From Kineosporia succinea (GTDB taxonomy: Bacteria > Actinomycetota > Actinomycetes > Actinomycetales > Kineosporiaceae): a stretch of 64,000 bases of DNA. The translations under genes and the position numbers were made by a program. Location: positions 6,383,241-6,447,240 of the forward strand of contig NZ_JAUSQZ010000001.1 of the NCBI RefSeq assembly GCF_030811555.1, written 5' to 3'. How positions within the stretch are numbered: position 1 is the first letter of the stretch; every line of letters starts with the position of its first letter. Below, one piece after another: positions 34,520 through 41,850 of the stretch. The notes beneath the pieces were generated by a model, which saw only the letters and a list, made by a program, of their open reading frames with translations, was not told where the DNA came from and made no database searches.

Positions 34520-35248
34520 TCACGAAGGCCTGCGCTGCGCTCGCCGCACCTGCAACCGCACCGCCTGCCGCCCCACCGGACCCAGCCCCTCGACCACCTC
34601 CACCAGCACCCCCAGCTGATCCAGCGCGTCCAGCGCCAGCGCCCCCTGCTCCGGAGCCACCCCCTCGTACAGCTCCAGCCCCACGAACGCCGCCGACACC
34701 GCCCGCGCCAGCCCCGCCGGATCCAGCACCTCACCCAGAGGCGACGCCTGCAGCAACCGCCGCAACACCGTCTCGATCTCATCCACCCACAGCTGCAGCG
34801 CGTCCGCCGTCACCGCCCCCAGCGCCGGATCGTTCTGCCCCGCCGCCAGCAACTGCGCCAGCACCGCGACATTCCCCTCCGCCTGCTCACTCACGTGAAT
34901 CTCGCGCCCCACCACCAGCAGCTCACGCAACGACCCCACCGTCGCGAAGCGCTCGCGGTACACGAGCAGCCGCTGCTGGGTCGAGCGCCGGCAGGCCTCG
35001 GCCAGCAGACCCTCCATGCTCCCGAAGTGGTAGAAGATCAGCGCCTGGTTGACCTCGGCCGTCGCCGCGACCGTCCGCGCCGACGTGCCCGCGATCCCGT
35101 GGGTCCGCAGCGTCGTGAAGGCCGCGTCGATGAGCCGCTGCACCGTCTCGGCCTTCTTCGTGCTCTTACCGGCCGTCTTTGAAGTGCTTGAGGGGCTTGA
35201 GGACGCCCCGGTCGCCTCAGCGGGTCCGGGGGACTGGGTGGGAGTCAC
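34520..35248 (-). CDS. TetR-family transcriptional regulator
   Basis: 242 residues from the GTG at 35248. After a Ser/Thr/Lys-rich leader, the HTH spans about residues 35-80 with TLRTHGIAGTSARTVAATAE and VNQALIFYHFGSMEGLLAEA, the typical TetR recognition helix and following helix. The C-terminal all-helical ligand domain is normal in length. It lies 30 bases after the membrane-protein gene on the same strand, whose promoter carries two 16-bp inverted repeats, its likely operators; autoregulation would follow from cotranscription. Confidence 0.88.
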   Translation of the reverse strand: MTPTQSPGPAEATGASSSPSSTSKTAGKSTKKAETVQRLIDAAFTTLRTHGIAGTSARTVAATAEVNQALIFYHFGSMEGLLAEACRRSTQQRLLVYRERFATVGSLRELLVVGREIHVSEQAEGNVAVLAQLLAAGQNDPALGAVTADALQLWVDEIETVLRRLLQASPLGEVLDPAGLARAVSAAFVGLELYEGVAPEQGALALDALDQLGVLVEVVEGLGPVGRQAVRLQVRRAQRRPS

Positions 35249-35278
35249 CCTCAGAGCCTCTCAGGTCACCCAGGCCCG

Positions 35279-35953
35279 TCAGCTCAGGCACCGGTGCGTC
35301 GTGAAGACCGACCCGGCGACCGCGATCGCGACCGGGCACGACACCAGCGACGCCTCACCCAGCATCGCCGAGACCAGCAGCGCGGCCGCGAACGTCATCA
35401 GCCCGGCCACCCACGCCACCAGCACGTGCGCCCCGGCCAGGCTCATCCGCCCCCGCCGCGGCAGCAGGACGCCCACCGCGATCGCGGCGCTCACCCCGGA
35501 CGTCAGCAGCCCGAACCCCGCCCCCCACAGACCGAGGAACCCGCCGAACCACACCCACTGCATCGCCGTCTCGATCCCGAAGTCCGACCACCCGATCTCC
35601 GACCAGCTCTCCACCAGCATCGACACCAGCGCCGACACCAGCGCGAACGGCACCGTCCGGGCGGGGGACAGGCCCCACCTCAGCGCACCCACCACCCCAC
35701 CGGACTCCCCGGCCCGCCCCGCCGGCGACAACCACCACCCCGTCCCCAGCACCAGCACCCCCGGCAGCACCACGCCTGTTACCCAGGTGAGTCTGGACAT
35801 CCCCACCGAGCTACCGGCCGCCAGCAGCAACCACGCCGTCGTCACCCCACCCAGCACCCCGAACCCCAGCGCCCCGGCCAGCAACCGCGGCCAGTTCACC
35901 TCGACCAGACGCGGCAACGGCCCGTGGTGCACGACGGTCTCCAGAACGTCCAT
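35279..35953 (-). CDS. multi-pass membrane protein in TetR operon
   Basis: 224 residues from ATG 35953, preceded by GAGGAGGGG. Six or so hydrophobic helices (LLAGALGFGVLGGVTTAWLL, TWVTGVVLPGVLVLGTGWW, and others to the C-terminus) fill most of the chain, with no recognised domain; a 32-residue pre-region in the same frame contains the operator and is not coding. First gene of a two-gene operon with a TetR regulator, so possibly an efflux or membrane-stress protein. Function unknown. Confidence 0.7.
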   Translation of the reverse strand: MDVLETVVHHGPLPRLVEVNWPRLLAGALGFGVLGGVTTAWLLLAAGSSVGMSRLTWVTGVVLPGVLVLGTGWWLSPAGRAGESGGVVGALRWGLSPARTVPFALVSALVSMLVESWSEIGWSDFGIETAMQWVWFGGFLGLWGAGFGLLTSGVSAAIAVGVLLPRRGRMSLAGAHVLVAWVAGLMTFAAALLVSAMLGEASLVSCPVAIAVAGSVFTTHRCLS

Positions 35954-35973
35954 GACTGACCCCTCCTCAGCAA

Positions 35974-36024
35974 TTGAGCGATCGCTCAAGACGGACCCTA
36001 GCTCTATTTTGAGCGAACGCTCAA
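35974..36024 (-). promoter_or_regulatory. promoter with two TetR-type operators
   Basis: TTGAGCGATCGCTCAA (35974-35989, perfect palindrome) and TTGAGCGAACGCTCAA (36009-36024, near-perfect) are 35 bases apart. On the minus strand the second supplies a -35 TTGAGC (36019-36024), and TAGGGT (35995-36000) is a -10 at 18-bp spacing, so one operator covers the -35 and the other lies over the transcript start. Bound repressor would block the membrane-protein/TetR operon. Confidence 0.8.
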
Positions 36025-36112
36025 CACCATCCGGCCGGCGACGACGAAGGGGCCGGCCCGGCACACGCCGGAACCAGCCCCATCACCCCCGCGACCCGGC
36101 AGCCGCCGAGCC

Positions 36113-36670
36113 TCAGCCCAGCAACGCCATCGCCGCCAGCAACCCACCCACGAACACCACGACCAGAACACCAGCCGTCAACACCCAGGCATCGTTCCCC
36201 AGACGATCCCCACCGTTGCGCCGGTAACTGCCGTACGCGCCACAGCTACGCATCAGCAACAGCACACCCGCGAACATCCCACCGGTCCAGACCGTGCCCC
36301 GTCCATCACCCGACGACGCCACCACCGCCGACCCCGCCCCCACCAGGAACACCACCACCCCAACCCAGAAGAACACGACCACACCCCGCCACTGACGCCC
36401 GAGCACCCCCGACAACTGCGCCGCCAGCACCTCGGACCGCAACGCCTGCGCCACCTGCGAAGCCTGCGCCGCCCGCACCTCGTCCACATCCGGCCCCGCC
36501 GCACCCGCCGCCAGCGAACTCCGCGACCCCGCAGGCGTACTCGACGCGCTCGCCACCGAGGCAAACGACTGGTCAACGGGGGAGTCCGCGAAGAATCCCG
36601 ACCTGCTCAACGCATCGGACGGGACGGACTCACCGGACTCGGACGCCACAGAGGGCTCATCAGAACGCAC
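36113..36670 (-). CDS. two- or three-helix membrane protein
   Basis: 185 residues from a GTG at 36670 with a weak AGGA site; the frame extends to 36769 through a 10-bp tandem repeat and is not used. A Ser/Ala/Asp-rich N-terminal half of about 95 residues precedes GVVVFFWVGVVVFLVGAGS, a second hydrophobic stretch and a third near the C-terminus (VLTAGVLVVVFVGGLLAAM). The VVFFWVGVVVF segment resembles VFFWCGVVML in the protein at 32652, hinting at a shared membrane module. Function unknown. Confidence 0.55.
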   Translation of the reverse strand: MRSDEPSVASESGESVPSDALSRSGFFADSPVDQSFASVASASSTPAGSRSSLAAGAAGPDVDEVRAAQASQVAQALRSEVLAAQLSGVLGRQWRGVVVFFWVGVVVFLVGAGSAVVASSGDGRGTVWTGGMFAGVLLLMRSCGAYGSYRRNGGDRLGNDAWVLTAGVLVVVFVGGLLAAMALLG

Positions 36671-36730
36671 GATTGATCCTGCGGTCCACTCGCCGCTCTT
36701 GTCCCGGTTATCGGCAATTCGTGACCACGC

Positions 36731-36764
36731 CCGACCTGACCCGACCTGACCCGACCTGACCCGA
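36731..36764. repeat. 10-bp tandem repeat
   Basis: CCGACCTGAC occurs three times plus four bases, upstream of the membrane-protein gene. Confidence 0.8.
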
Positions 36765-36838
36765 GACACTCGCGCTCGCGGCGACCGGCGCGTCCCCCAT
36801 CGGCGACCCTGCTCATGCGTGCAGGTCAGGTGCGCGAG

Positions 36839-37509
36839 TCAGGTGCGCAGCCAGACCCGCAGCGGCCCGATAGTGCGGAAGCCGGCAGCGAGCGCGGCGC
36901 GAAGGTCGGCGCCGGATTCGTAGCCGACCTGGGGGGGCGCGGGAAGTGGCGCTCGGCGGAGGCCGTGAGGTGGGGCCAGATGGGCGCGTCGTGCTGGTCG
37001 TGGTGGAAGACGTTCGAGATTCCGACGGCGTCCGGACTGCGGTTGAGGATGGCGCCGGCCGTGAGTGAGCCGGTGGCGTCGTGGTGCGCGAGGACGATGA
37101 TGTCGGGGTTGTTCAGGAGGGTGGGCCTGACGATGTCGTGGGTGCCGTGGGCCTGGGACCAGGCGGTGAGGTCTGCTTGGCGGGAGATTCGTGAGAAGTA
37201 CGGTGCGGCAGATGATTTCGCCAGGTCTGGAGATCCGGGGGATTCGGGGGAGGGGTGGGAGGCTCGCCAGATCCACTGGGCGTCGATGATGACGTGGAAG
37301 CCGTGCGCGGTGAGGTCGAGGTGGGCGATGACGTCGGCGGGAGCGACGGAGTCCCGGAGCGTGATGGCGTCGGGACAGTAGGCAGGACTGCGGCGGATGC
37401 TGCGCCAAAGGCGGGTGTCCGTTGTGGTGGGGATGTCGTGTGAGTGACAGATCGTCGTGCACCAGTGGACGTTGTCAGGTACCGCCGCAGCGATCGGCTC
37501 CAGAGGCAT
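36839..37509 (-). pseudogene. GNAT-like acetyltransferase with frameshift at a G7/C7 run
   Basis: From ATG 37509 the frame encodes PLEPIAAAVPDNVHW, ITLRDSVAPADVIAHLDL, AHGFHVIIDAQWIW and TAGAILNRSPDAVGISNVFH, a pattern known from actinobacterial GNAT-like proteins. Near 36931-36937 (seven G on the + strand) the reading shifts: the original frame runs on to 36826 as low-complexity sequence, while the next frame gives VGYESGADLRAALAAGFRT and GPLRVWLRT ending at 36839, the normal C-terminus. One inserted or deleted base explains it: genuine mutation, slippage-prone phase switch or sequencing error. Confidence 0.7.
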
Positions 37510-37774
37510 GCGTGGATGCTGTCAGGTGCGTCCTGCGCGCGGCTCCTGCATTTTCCGGCAGGCAGGAGCGCGCCCGGAGGCAGGCAAGCCGCTGAGGAGA
37601 ATTATCGGGGCCGACCCGCACCGCCCCTGGCTGGCGCTCGCGTGTGGGAGGTGACCGCCGCGTCCGCCATTGGTTATCTGTGGCGCCCGTGGGGTCGGAA
37701 GGGGAGCCTCTTCTCCAGGCGAAATGTCATAATGTTCATTATCGGCGTTTGCCTGGGAGCTCGAGAGGGGCTGC

Positions 37775-38125
37775 TCAGGCGTGGTTCTGCAGGATGTTGA
37801 CGACGTTCCCGTCAGGTGCCCGCACCAGGAACCGCCGCACACCCCAGGCCTCGTCGTTCAGCGGTCGCACGATGTCGTACCCCCGGCGCAGAGCCTCGGC
37901 GTGCGCGGCGTCCACGTCGTCCACCGTGACGGACACGACCGAGTCCTGCGGTGACGTCGCATCGGCGCTGACCAGCTGCAGATGAGCGCCGGTCTCCGGT
38001 GACGTGTACCGGGCGACCCAGCCCAGAGTGAACTCCTGCACGCTGAGCCCCAGATAGTCGGCGTAGAAGCCTGCGTCATCCACGTCGTCGACCTTGAGGT
38101 TGGCGATGATGCTCCTGACCTGCAT
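37775..38125 (-). CDS. VOC/glyoxalase-family protein
   Basis: 116 residues from ATG 38125, preceded by AGGAGGT. The single VOC module shows IIANLKVDDVDDAGFYADYLGL, VARYTSPETGAHLQLVS, VSVTVDDVDAAHAEALRRGY and FLVRAPDGNVVNILQNH, the usual paired beta-alpha-beta-beta-beta units. Such proteins are glyoxalases, antibiotic-binding proteins or dioxygenases; this one has no diagnostic neighbour. Local base composition between 36.8 and 38.6 kb is a little less GC-rich than around it. Confidence 0.85.
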   Translation of the reverse strand: MQVRSIIANLKVDDVDDAGFYADYLGLSVQEFTLGWVARYTSPETGAHLQLVSADATSPQDSVVSVTVDDVDAAHAEALRRGYDIVRPLNDEAWGVRRFLVRAPDGNVVNILQNHA

Positions 38126-38597
38126 GCATACCTCCTGGCGGGAGACCTGGCCCGGGCCCCGGGCCGGTTCGGAGTCCGTGTGCGTCATCGTGTCACGCAG
38201 CCGGCTCGACGGCTGTTCGCCCGGCGGGTTCACGGCGGCGTTCTCGCTGGTCAACGCCAAGATGCCCACGCCGGGGGACTGCACTCCCCCGGCGCGTTCC
38301 GCAGGTGCCGGTCACGCTGGGTAAGAGCGGGGAAGCGAAAAGCCTTGCGGGGCAACAGTTTTCGCCTAGATAACTGTGATTATCTGGCGTCCGGGCGTGG
38401 ACGCGAAAATCGCTGGCCCGGTCCGGTCGTTCCGCCCTACCGTGCCGGGTAGTTCTTGTCGTCTTTGTCGTCCAGGTCGGGACAGGCCCTTGTACATCCT
38501 GTGAGTTCTTCCTCGCGCTGAATCTCCTCGCGCGTCGTGCTGCTGGTGCGACGCGTTTCTTCGTGCTGCGGATTTCTCACTGGATCGGGGTACATCT
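38126..38597. other. gene-free stretch between VOC and DUF1062 genes
   Basis: About 470 bases between divergent genes. Frames running back from the VOC gene are not supported by a ribosome site. An AT-rich patch around 38352-38385 (CCTAGATAACTGTGATTATC) may hold promoter elements. No repeats or hairpins stand out. Confidence 0.5.
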
Positions 38598-39167
38598 GTG
38601 CTCAATACCTGGTTCGTCATGCCCACCCGCCTGCCGCTGGTGGTGCGTCGCTGTCATGTGTGCGGCGGCGAAAGGTTCACGGCGTCGGGCAAGTTCCGGG
38701 TCAACGCCCATCACAAGGTCCTCGACGCGTGGATGCTGCTGCTGTGCACGCGCTGCGACGACACGGTCAAGCTCACGGTGCTCGAGCGCGTCAGTGTCCG
38801 TTACGTCGGGGCGCAGCTGCTGGACGGGCTGTACGAGAACTCCCCCGCCCTGATCGGCGCGCTGCTGCTCGACCCGGCGGTGCACAACCGCAACCGCATC
38901 GCCCTGGACTGGGAGGGCGCCTGGGATCTCGAGCAGTCCGGGGCCCGGCCGCAGGATCTGGTCCGGGCGCTGCGCGACGAGCAGGCGCTGGAGGTCGCCG
39001 TGCACTTCGGCGCCGTGATCCCGGTGCGGGTGGTCAACCTGATCGCGCAGGGCTTCGGCCTGTCCCGCGGTGAGGTGAAACGGCTCGTCACCGGCGGGAA
39101 CCTGGTGTCGGCGGTGCGGCTGGGAGGCCGGATCGCCAGCGACTTCACGTTCACGCTCAAGCCGTGA
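38598..39167 (+). CDS. DUF1062-family protein
   Basis: 189 residues from the GTG at 38598. WFVMPTRLPLVVRRCHVCGG, SGKFRVNAHHKVLDAWMLL and CTRCDDTVKLTV are the DUF1062 signature, with CxxC pairs likely binding zinc. The C-terminus (LSRGEVKRLVTGGNL) resembles an S4-type RNA-binding segment. A conserved cytoplasmic protein of unknown function. A GC-rich hairpin follows the stop. Confidence 0.83.
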   Translation: MLNTWFVMPTRLPLVVRRCHVCGGERFTASGKFRVNAHHKVLDAWMLLLCTRCDDTVKLTVLERVSVRYVGAQLLDGLYENSPALIGALLLDPAVHNRNRIALDWEGAWDLEQSGARPQDLVRALRDEQALEVAVHFGAVIPVRVVNLIAQGFGLSRGEVKRLVTGGNLVSAVRLGGRIASDFTFTLKP

Positions 39168-39192
39168 CTCGCTGACGGGCTGACGAGCTGAC

Positions 39193-39225
39193 GGGAGCGG
39201 GGGCCATCTTCCGGCCTCCGCTCCC
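39193..39225. terminator. hairpin between convergent DUF1062 and Eis-type genes
   Basis: GGGAGCGGGGGCC and GGCCTCCGCTCCC pair with one mismatch around a 7-base loop, 25 bases after the DUF1062 stop and about 50 bases beyond the Eis stop. Likely serves both. Confidence 0.6.
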
Positions 39226-39277
39226 CCACACCTGCCTGCCTCTGCCCCGTGTACGTGCGGTGTTCCTGTTTTCGCGT

Positions 39278-40648
39278 TCAGAACCAGTGCAGGCAGTGCG
39301 GCGGCTGGCCGGTGTCGAAGACGGCGTCCGCGAGCGCGGCGGCTTCGGGGTGGTGGGGGTGGATGTGGCCGGCGTGGATGAGGGTGCTGGGGGTGGTGCC
39401 GGAGAGGTAGAGGGAGCCGAGGTCGCGGATGTCGAGGGTGAGGTCGGGGTCGCGGTCGGTGGGTTCGCAGGTGGCGTGCCCGTTGTGGGTGTGCAGGTGG
39501 TGGCGGGTGTGTTCGTGGAGGAAGGGGTCGTGGACGTCGAGGACGAGGTCGGCGTCGGTACTCCCCCAGCCTCGGGTGGTGAGGGCGCGGGGGATGTCGA
39601 GGATGCGGACCCAGAGCCAGTCGGTGTCGTTGGTGACCTGGGCGGCGCGGGTGTCGCTGAGCTGGGTGCGCAGGGGGTGGTTGCGGGGGACGTGTTTGAG
39701 GACGGTCTGCTGGGTGAGGTCATGGTTGAGGGTGAAGTGGTGGAGGGCGGTGAGGGCGCTCGTGGTGGTGGTGATGGTTTCGTCGACGGTGAGGGTGCCC
39801 TGGTCGAGGGTGTAGCTGGCGTACCCGTCGGGGGTGCCGGTGTGGTCGCGGTGCAGGGCGATGTAGCGGGGTGCGCAGGAGATCGGGGGGCGGCCGGCTC
39901 GGCGGGCCCACCAGTGGTGGGGGCGGCTGAGGGCGCCGGGCTGGTGGCGGCGGTACTGGTCGTAGAGGGTCTCGAGGATGTCGCCGCAGGTGTCGCGGTG
40001 GACGATCTCGACGGTGCCGTTGTCGGCCTTCGTCTCCCGGCTCTCCGGGGTCGGGGGGACGAGGGTGTGGGCGCGGGGTGCGGCGAGCGCGTTTCGGTGG
40101 CGGGGGACGGTGATCTGGGTGGTGTGGGTGGCGGGTCCGTAGCCGAAGCGGCCGTAGATGGTGGCTTCGGAGGCGAGGAGGACGGCGAGGGGTTCGCCGC
40201 GTTCGCGCAGGTCGGTGAGCTGGTGGCGCATCATGGCGGTGAGGACGCCCTGGCGGCGGTGGGTGGGCAGGACGCCGACGGAGGTGACGCCGGCGACGGA
40301 GATGGTGGGGAGGGGGTTCTCCGGGCCGGTGTCCGGGGTCGGGTGCTGGGGGCCGGGGAGGGTGAGGTCGAAGGTGTAGGAGGCGGTGGTGCCGACCGGG
40401 CGTCCACCGTGGTCGGCGGGTTCACCGTGGTCGGCGGGTCCGGTGGGTTCGGTGGGTTCGCTGGTGGTGTGGGCGAGGATGCCGCGGTCGAGTTCGAGGG
40501 CCGACCACCAGCGTCCGGGGCTGTCGGCGGGCGTTTCGGGGAAGGCGCCGAAGGCCTGGTGCACGGTGGTGACGAAGAGGTCGAGGTCGTCGCCGGTGGT
40601 GGCGCGGGTGCGGACGCGCGGGCTGTCGCGCGGGGTGCGGGTGGCCAT
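39278..40648 (-). CDS. Eis-family N-acetyltransferase
   Basis: 456 residues from ATG 40648. Motif A of the first GNAT domain is VAGVTSVGVLPTHRRQGVLTAMM, followed by ASEATIYGRFGYG, as in mycobacterial Eis and relatives; the second GNAT-like and the SCP-like C-terminal domains follow, and the chain ends in HCLHWF with the terminal phenylalanine whose carboxylate acts in catalysis in Eis. Such enzymes acetylate amines on aminoglycosides, peptides or proteins. The C-terminal half is unusually rich in His and Thr. Divergent from the tyrosine recombinase. Confidence 0.86.
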   Translation of the reverse strand: MATRTPRDSPRVRTRATTGDDLDLFVTTVHQAFGAFPETPADSPGRWWSALELDRGILAHTTSEPTEPTGPADHGEPADHGGRPVGTTASYTFDLTLPGPQHPTPDTGPENPLPTISVAGVTSVGVLPTHRRQGVLTAMMRHQLTDLRERGEPLAVLLASEATIYGRFGYGPATHTTQITVPRHRNALAAPRAHTLVPPTPESRETKADNGTVEIVHRDTCGDILETLYDQYRRHQPGALSRPHHWWARRAGRPPISCAPRYIALHRDHTGTPDGYASYTLDQGTLTVDETITTTTSALTALHHFTLNHDLTQQTVLKHVPRNHPLRTQLSDTRAAQVTNDTDWLWVRILDIPRALTTRGWGSTDADLVLDVHDPFLHEHTRHHLHTHNGHATCEPTDRDPDLTLDIRDLGSLYLSGTTPSTLIHAGHIHPHHPEAAALADAVFDTGQPPHCLHWF

Positions 40649-40775
40649 CGGTGCTCTGGTCTCCTCGGTGGTTCGCGGGTGGTTCGCGGGTGTGTCCTGT
40701 GTGCGGCTGGTCCAGCCTGGACTGTCGGGGGCGCGGGAGGAAATGCCGGACCGGTGCCGGTCGGGGCGTTCTGAC

Positions 40776-41753
40776 ATGATGGGACAGGTGTTCGAGTCCC
40801 AGCTGGAGCCGGTCGATCCGCTGCCGGCCGCGTCGTTCGTGCCTGATGAGTTCGAGGTCGGGAACGGGGATGCGTGGCCGCTTTTCGTGCGGGCGTGGCT
40901 GATCGCGCAGCGGGCGCAGAACACGGTGAAGACGTATGCGACGGCAGAGCTGCAGTGGCGTCAGTTCTGTGGGGGGCGCTCGCTGCATCCGCTGGACGCG
41001 CGCCGGGGTGATGTCGACGACTGGCGCGGGCACATCCAGGCCAGTGGGGGCTTTCACGGGCGGCCGGCGTCGGCGAACACGGTGCGGCTGAAGCTGGCGG
41101 CGGTGTCGTCGCTGTACGCGTACCTGGTGGGTGAGGACATCCTCGCGTCCTCCCCCGCGGCGCACATCAAGCGTCCGCGAGGTGGTGACTTCTCGGCGAC
41201 CGCGGCGCTGGACACCGGGCAGGCGGCGAGGTTCCTGGAGGCGGCGCAGGGCCTGGGTGAGGTGTCGTACGTGGCGATGCGGGTGCTGCTCGGGCGGGGG
41301 TTGCGGGCCACCGAGCTGGTCAGTCTCGACGTGAGCGACGTGCGTCATCACTTCGGGCACGTGACGCTGACGGTCACGCACAAGGGTGGGCGCCGGCAGG
41401 AGCTGCCCCTGTCCCCCGGCACGGGTCATCTGGTCAGTGAGTACATCGGCGAGCGCACGTCGGGTCCGTTGCTGGTGAATGCGCAGGGTGGGCGGCTGAC
41501 GTACTGGGATCTGTACAACCTGACGGTGCGGGTGTCGCGGCGGGCCCGGGTGGGGCTGGACGTGACGCCGCACGTGCTGAGGGCTTCTCACGCGACGATC
41601 TACCTGGATCAGGCGGGGGCGCAGATCGATCGTCTGCAGGACGGGATGGGCCACGCGAGCCTGAACAACACCAAGGCGTACGACCGGGGGGCGGGCACGC
41701 TGGGGCGTCTGGCGAGTGTGGCGACCGCGGTGGAGGACGCCTTCCTGGGGTAG
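40776..41753 (+). CDS. tyrosine recombinase, XerC/D-like
   Basis: 325 residues from ATG 40776. The N-terminal core-binding domain (NTVKTYATAELQWRQFC) is followed by the catalytic domain: Arg I in GRGLRATELVSLD (177), Lys in THKGGRRQELPL (about 203), HxxR in TPHVLRASHATIYL (266-269), His in MGHASLNNTKAY and the tyrosine at 302. The full catalytic set is present. No resident phage genes are seen; it could act on a nearby element or be a recruited single integrase. Confidence 0.9.
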   Translation: MMGQVFESQLEPVDPLPAASFVPDEFEVGNGDAWPLFVRAWLIAQRAQNTVKTYATAELQWRQFCGGRSLHPLDARRGDVDDWRGHIQASGGFHGRPASANTVRLKLAAVSSLYAYLVGEDILASSPAAHIKRPRGGDFSATAALDTGQAARFLEAAQGLGEVSYVAMRVLLGRGLRATELVSLDVSDVRHHFGHVTLTVTHKGGRRQELPLSPGTGHLVSEYIGERTSGPLLVNAQGGRLTYWDLYNLTVRVSRRARVGLDVTPHVLRASHATIYLDQAGAQIDRLQDGMGHASLNNTKAYDRGAGTLGRLASVATAVEDAFLG

Positions 41754-41850
41754 CCGTGTTGCTGCCGAGTGCCCGGGTCGCCGTGTTGTCGGTAGCCGTG
41801 CTGTCGGGGCGTGCGGGGGTCGCGGGGTTTGGGGGTTGTGCCGACGGGGC

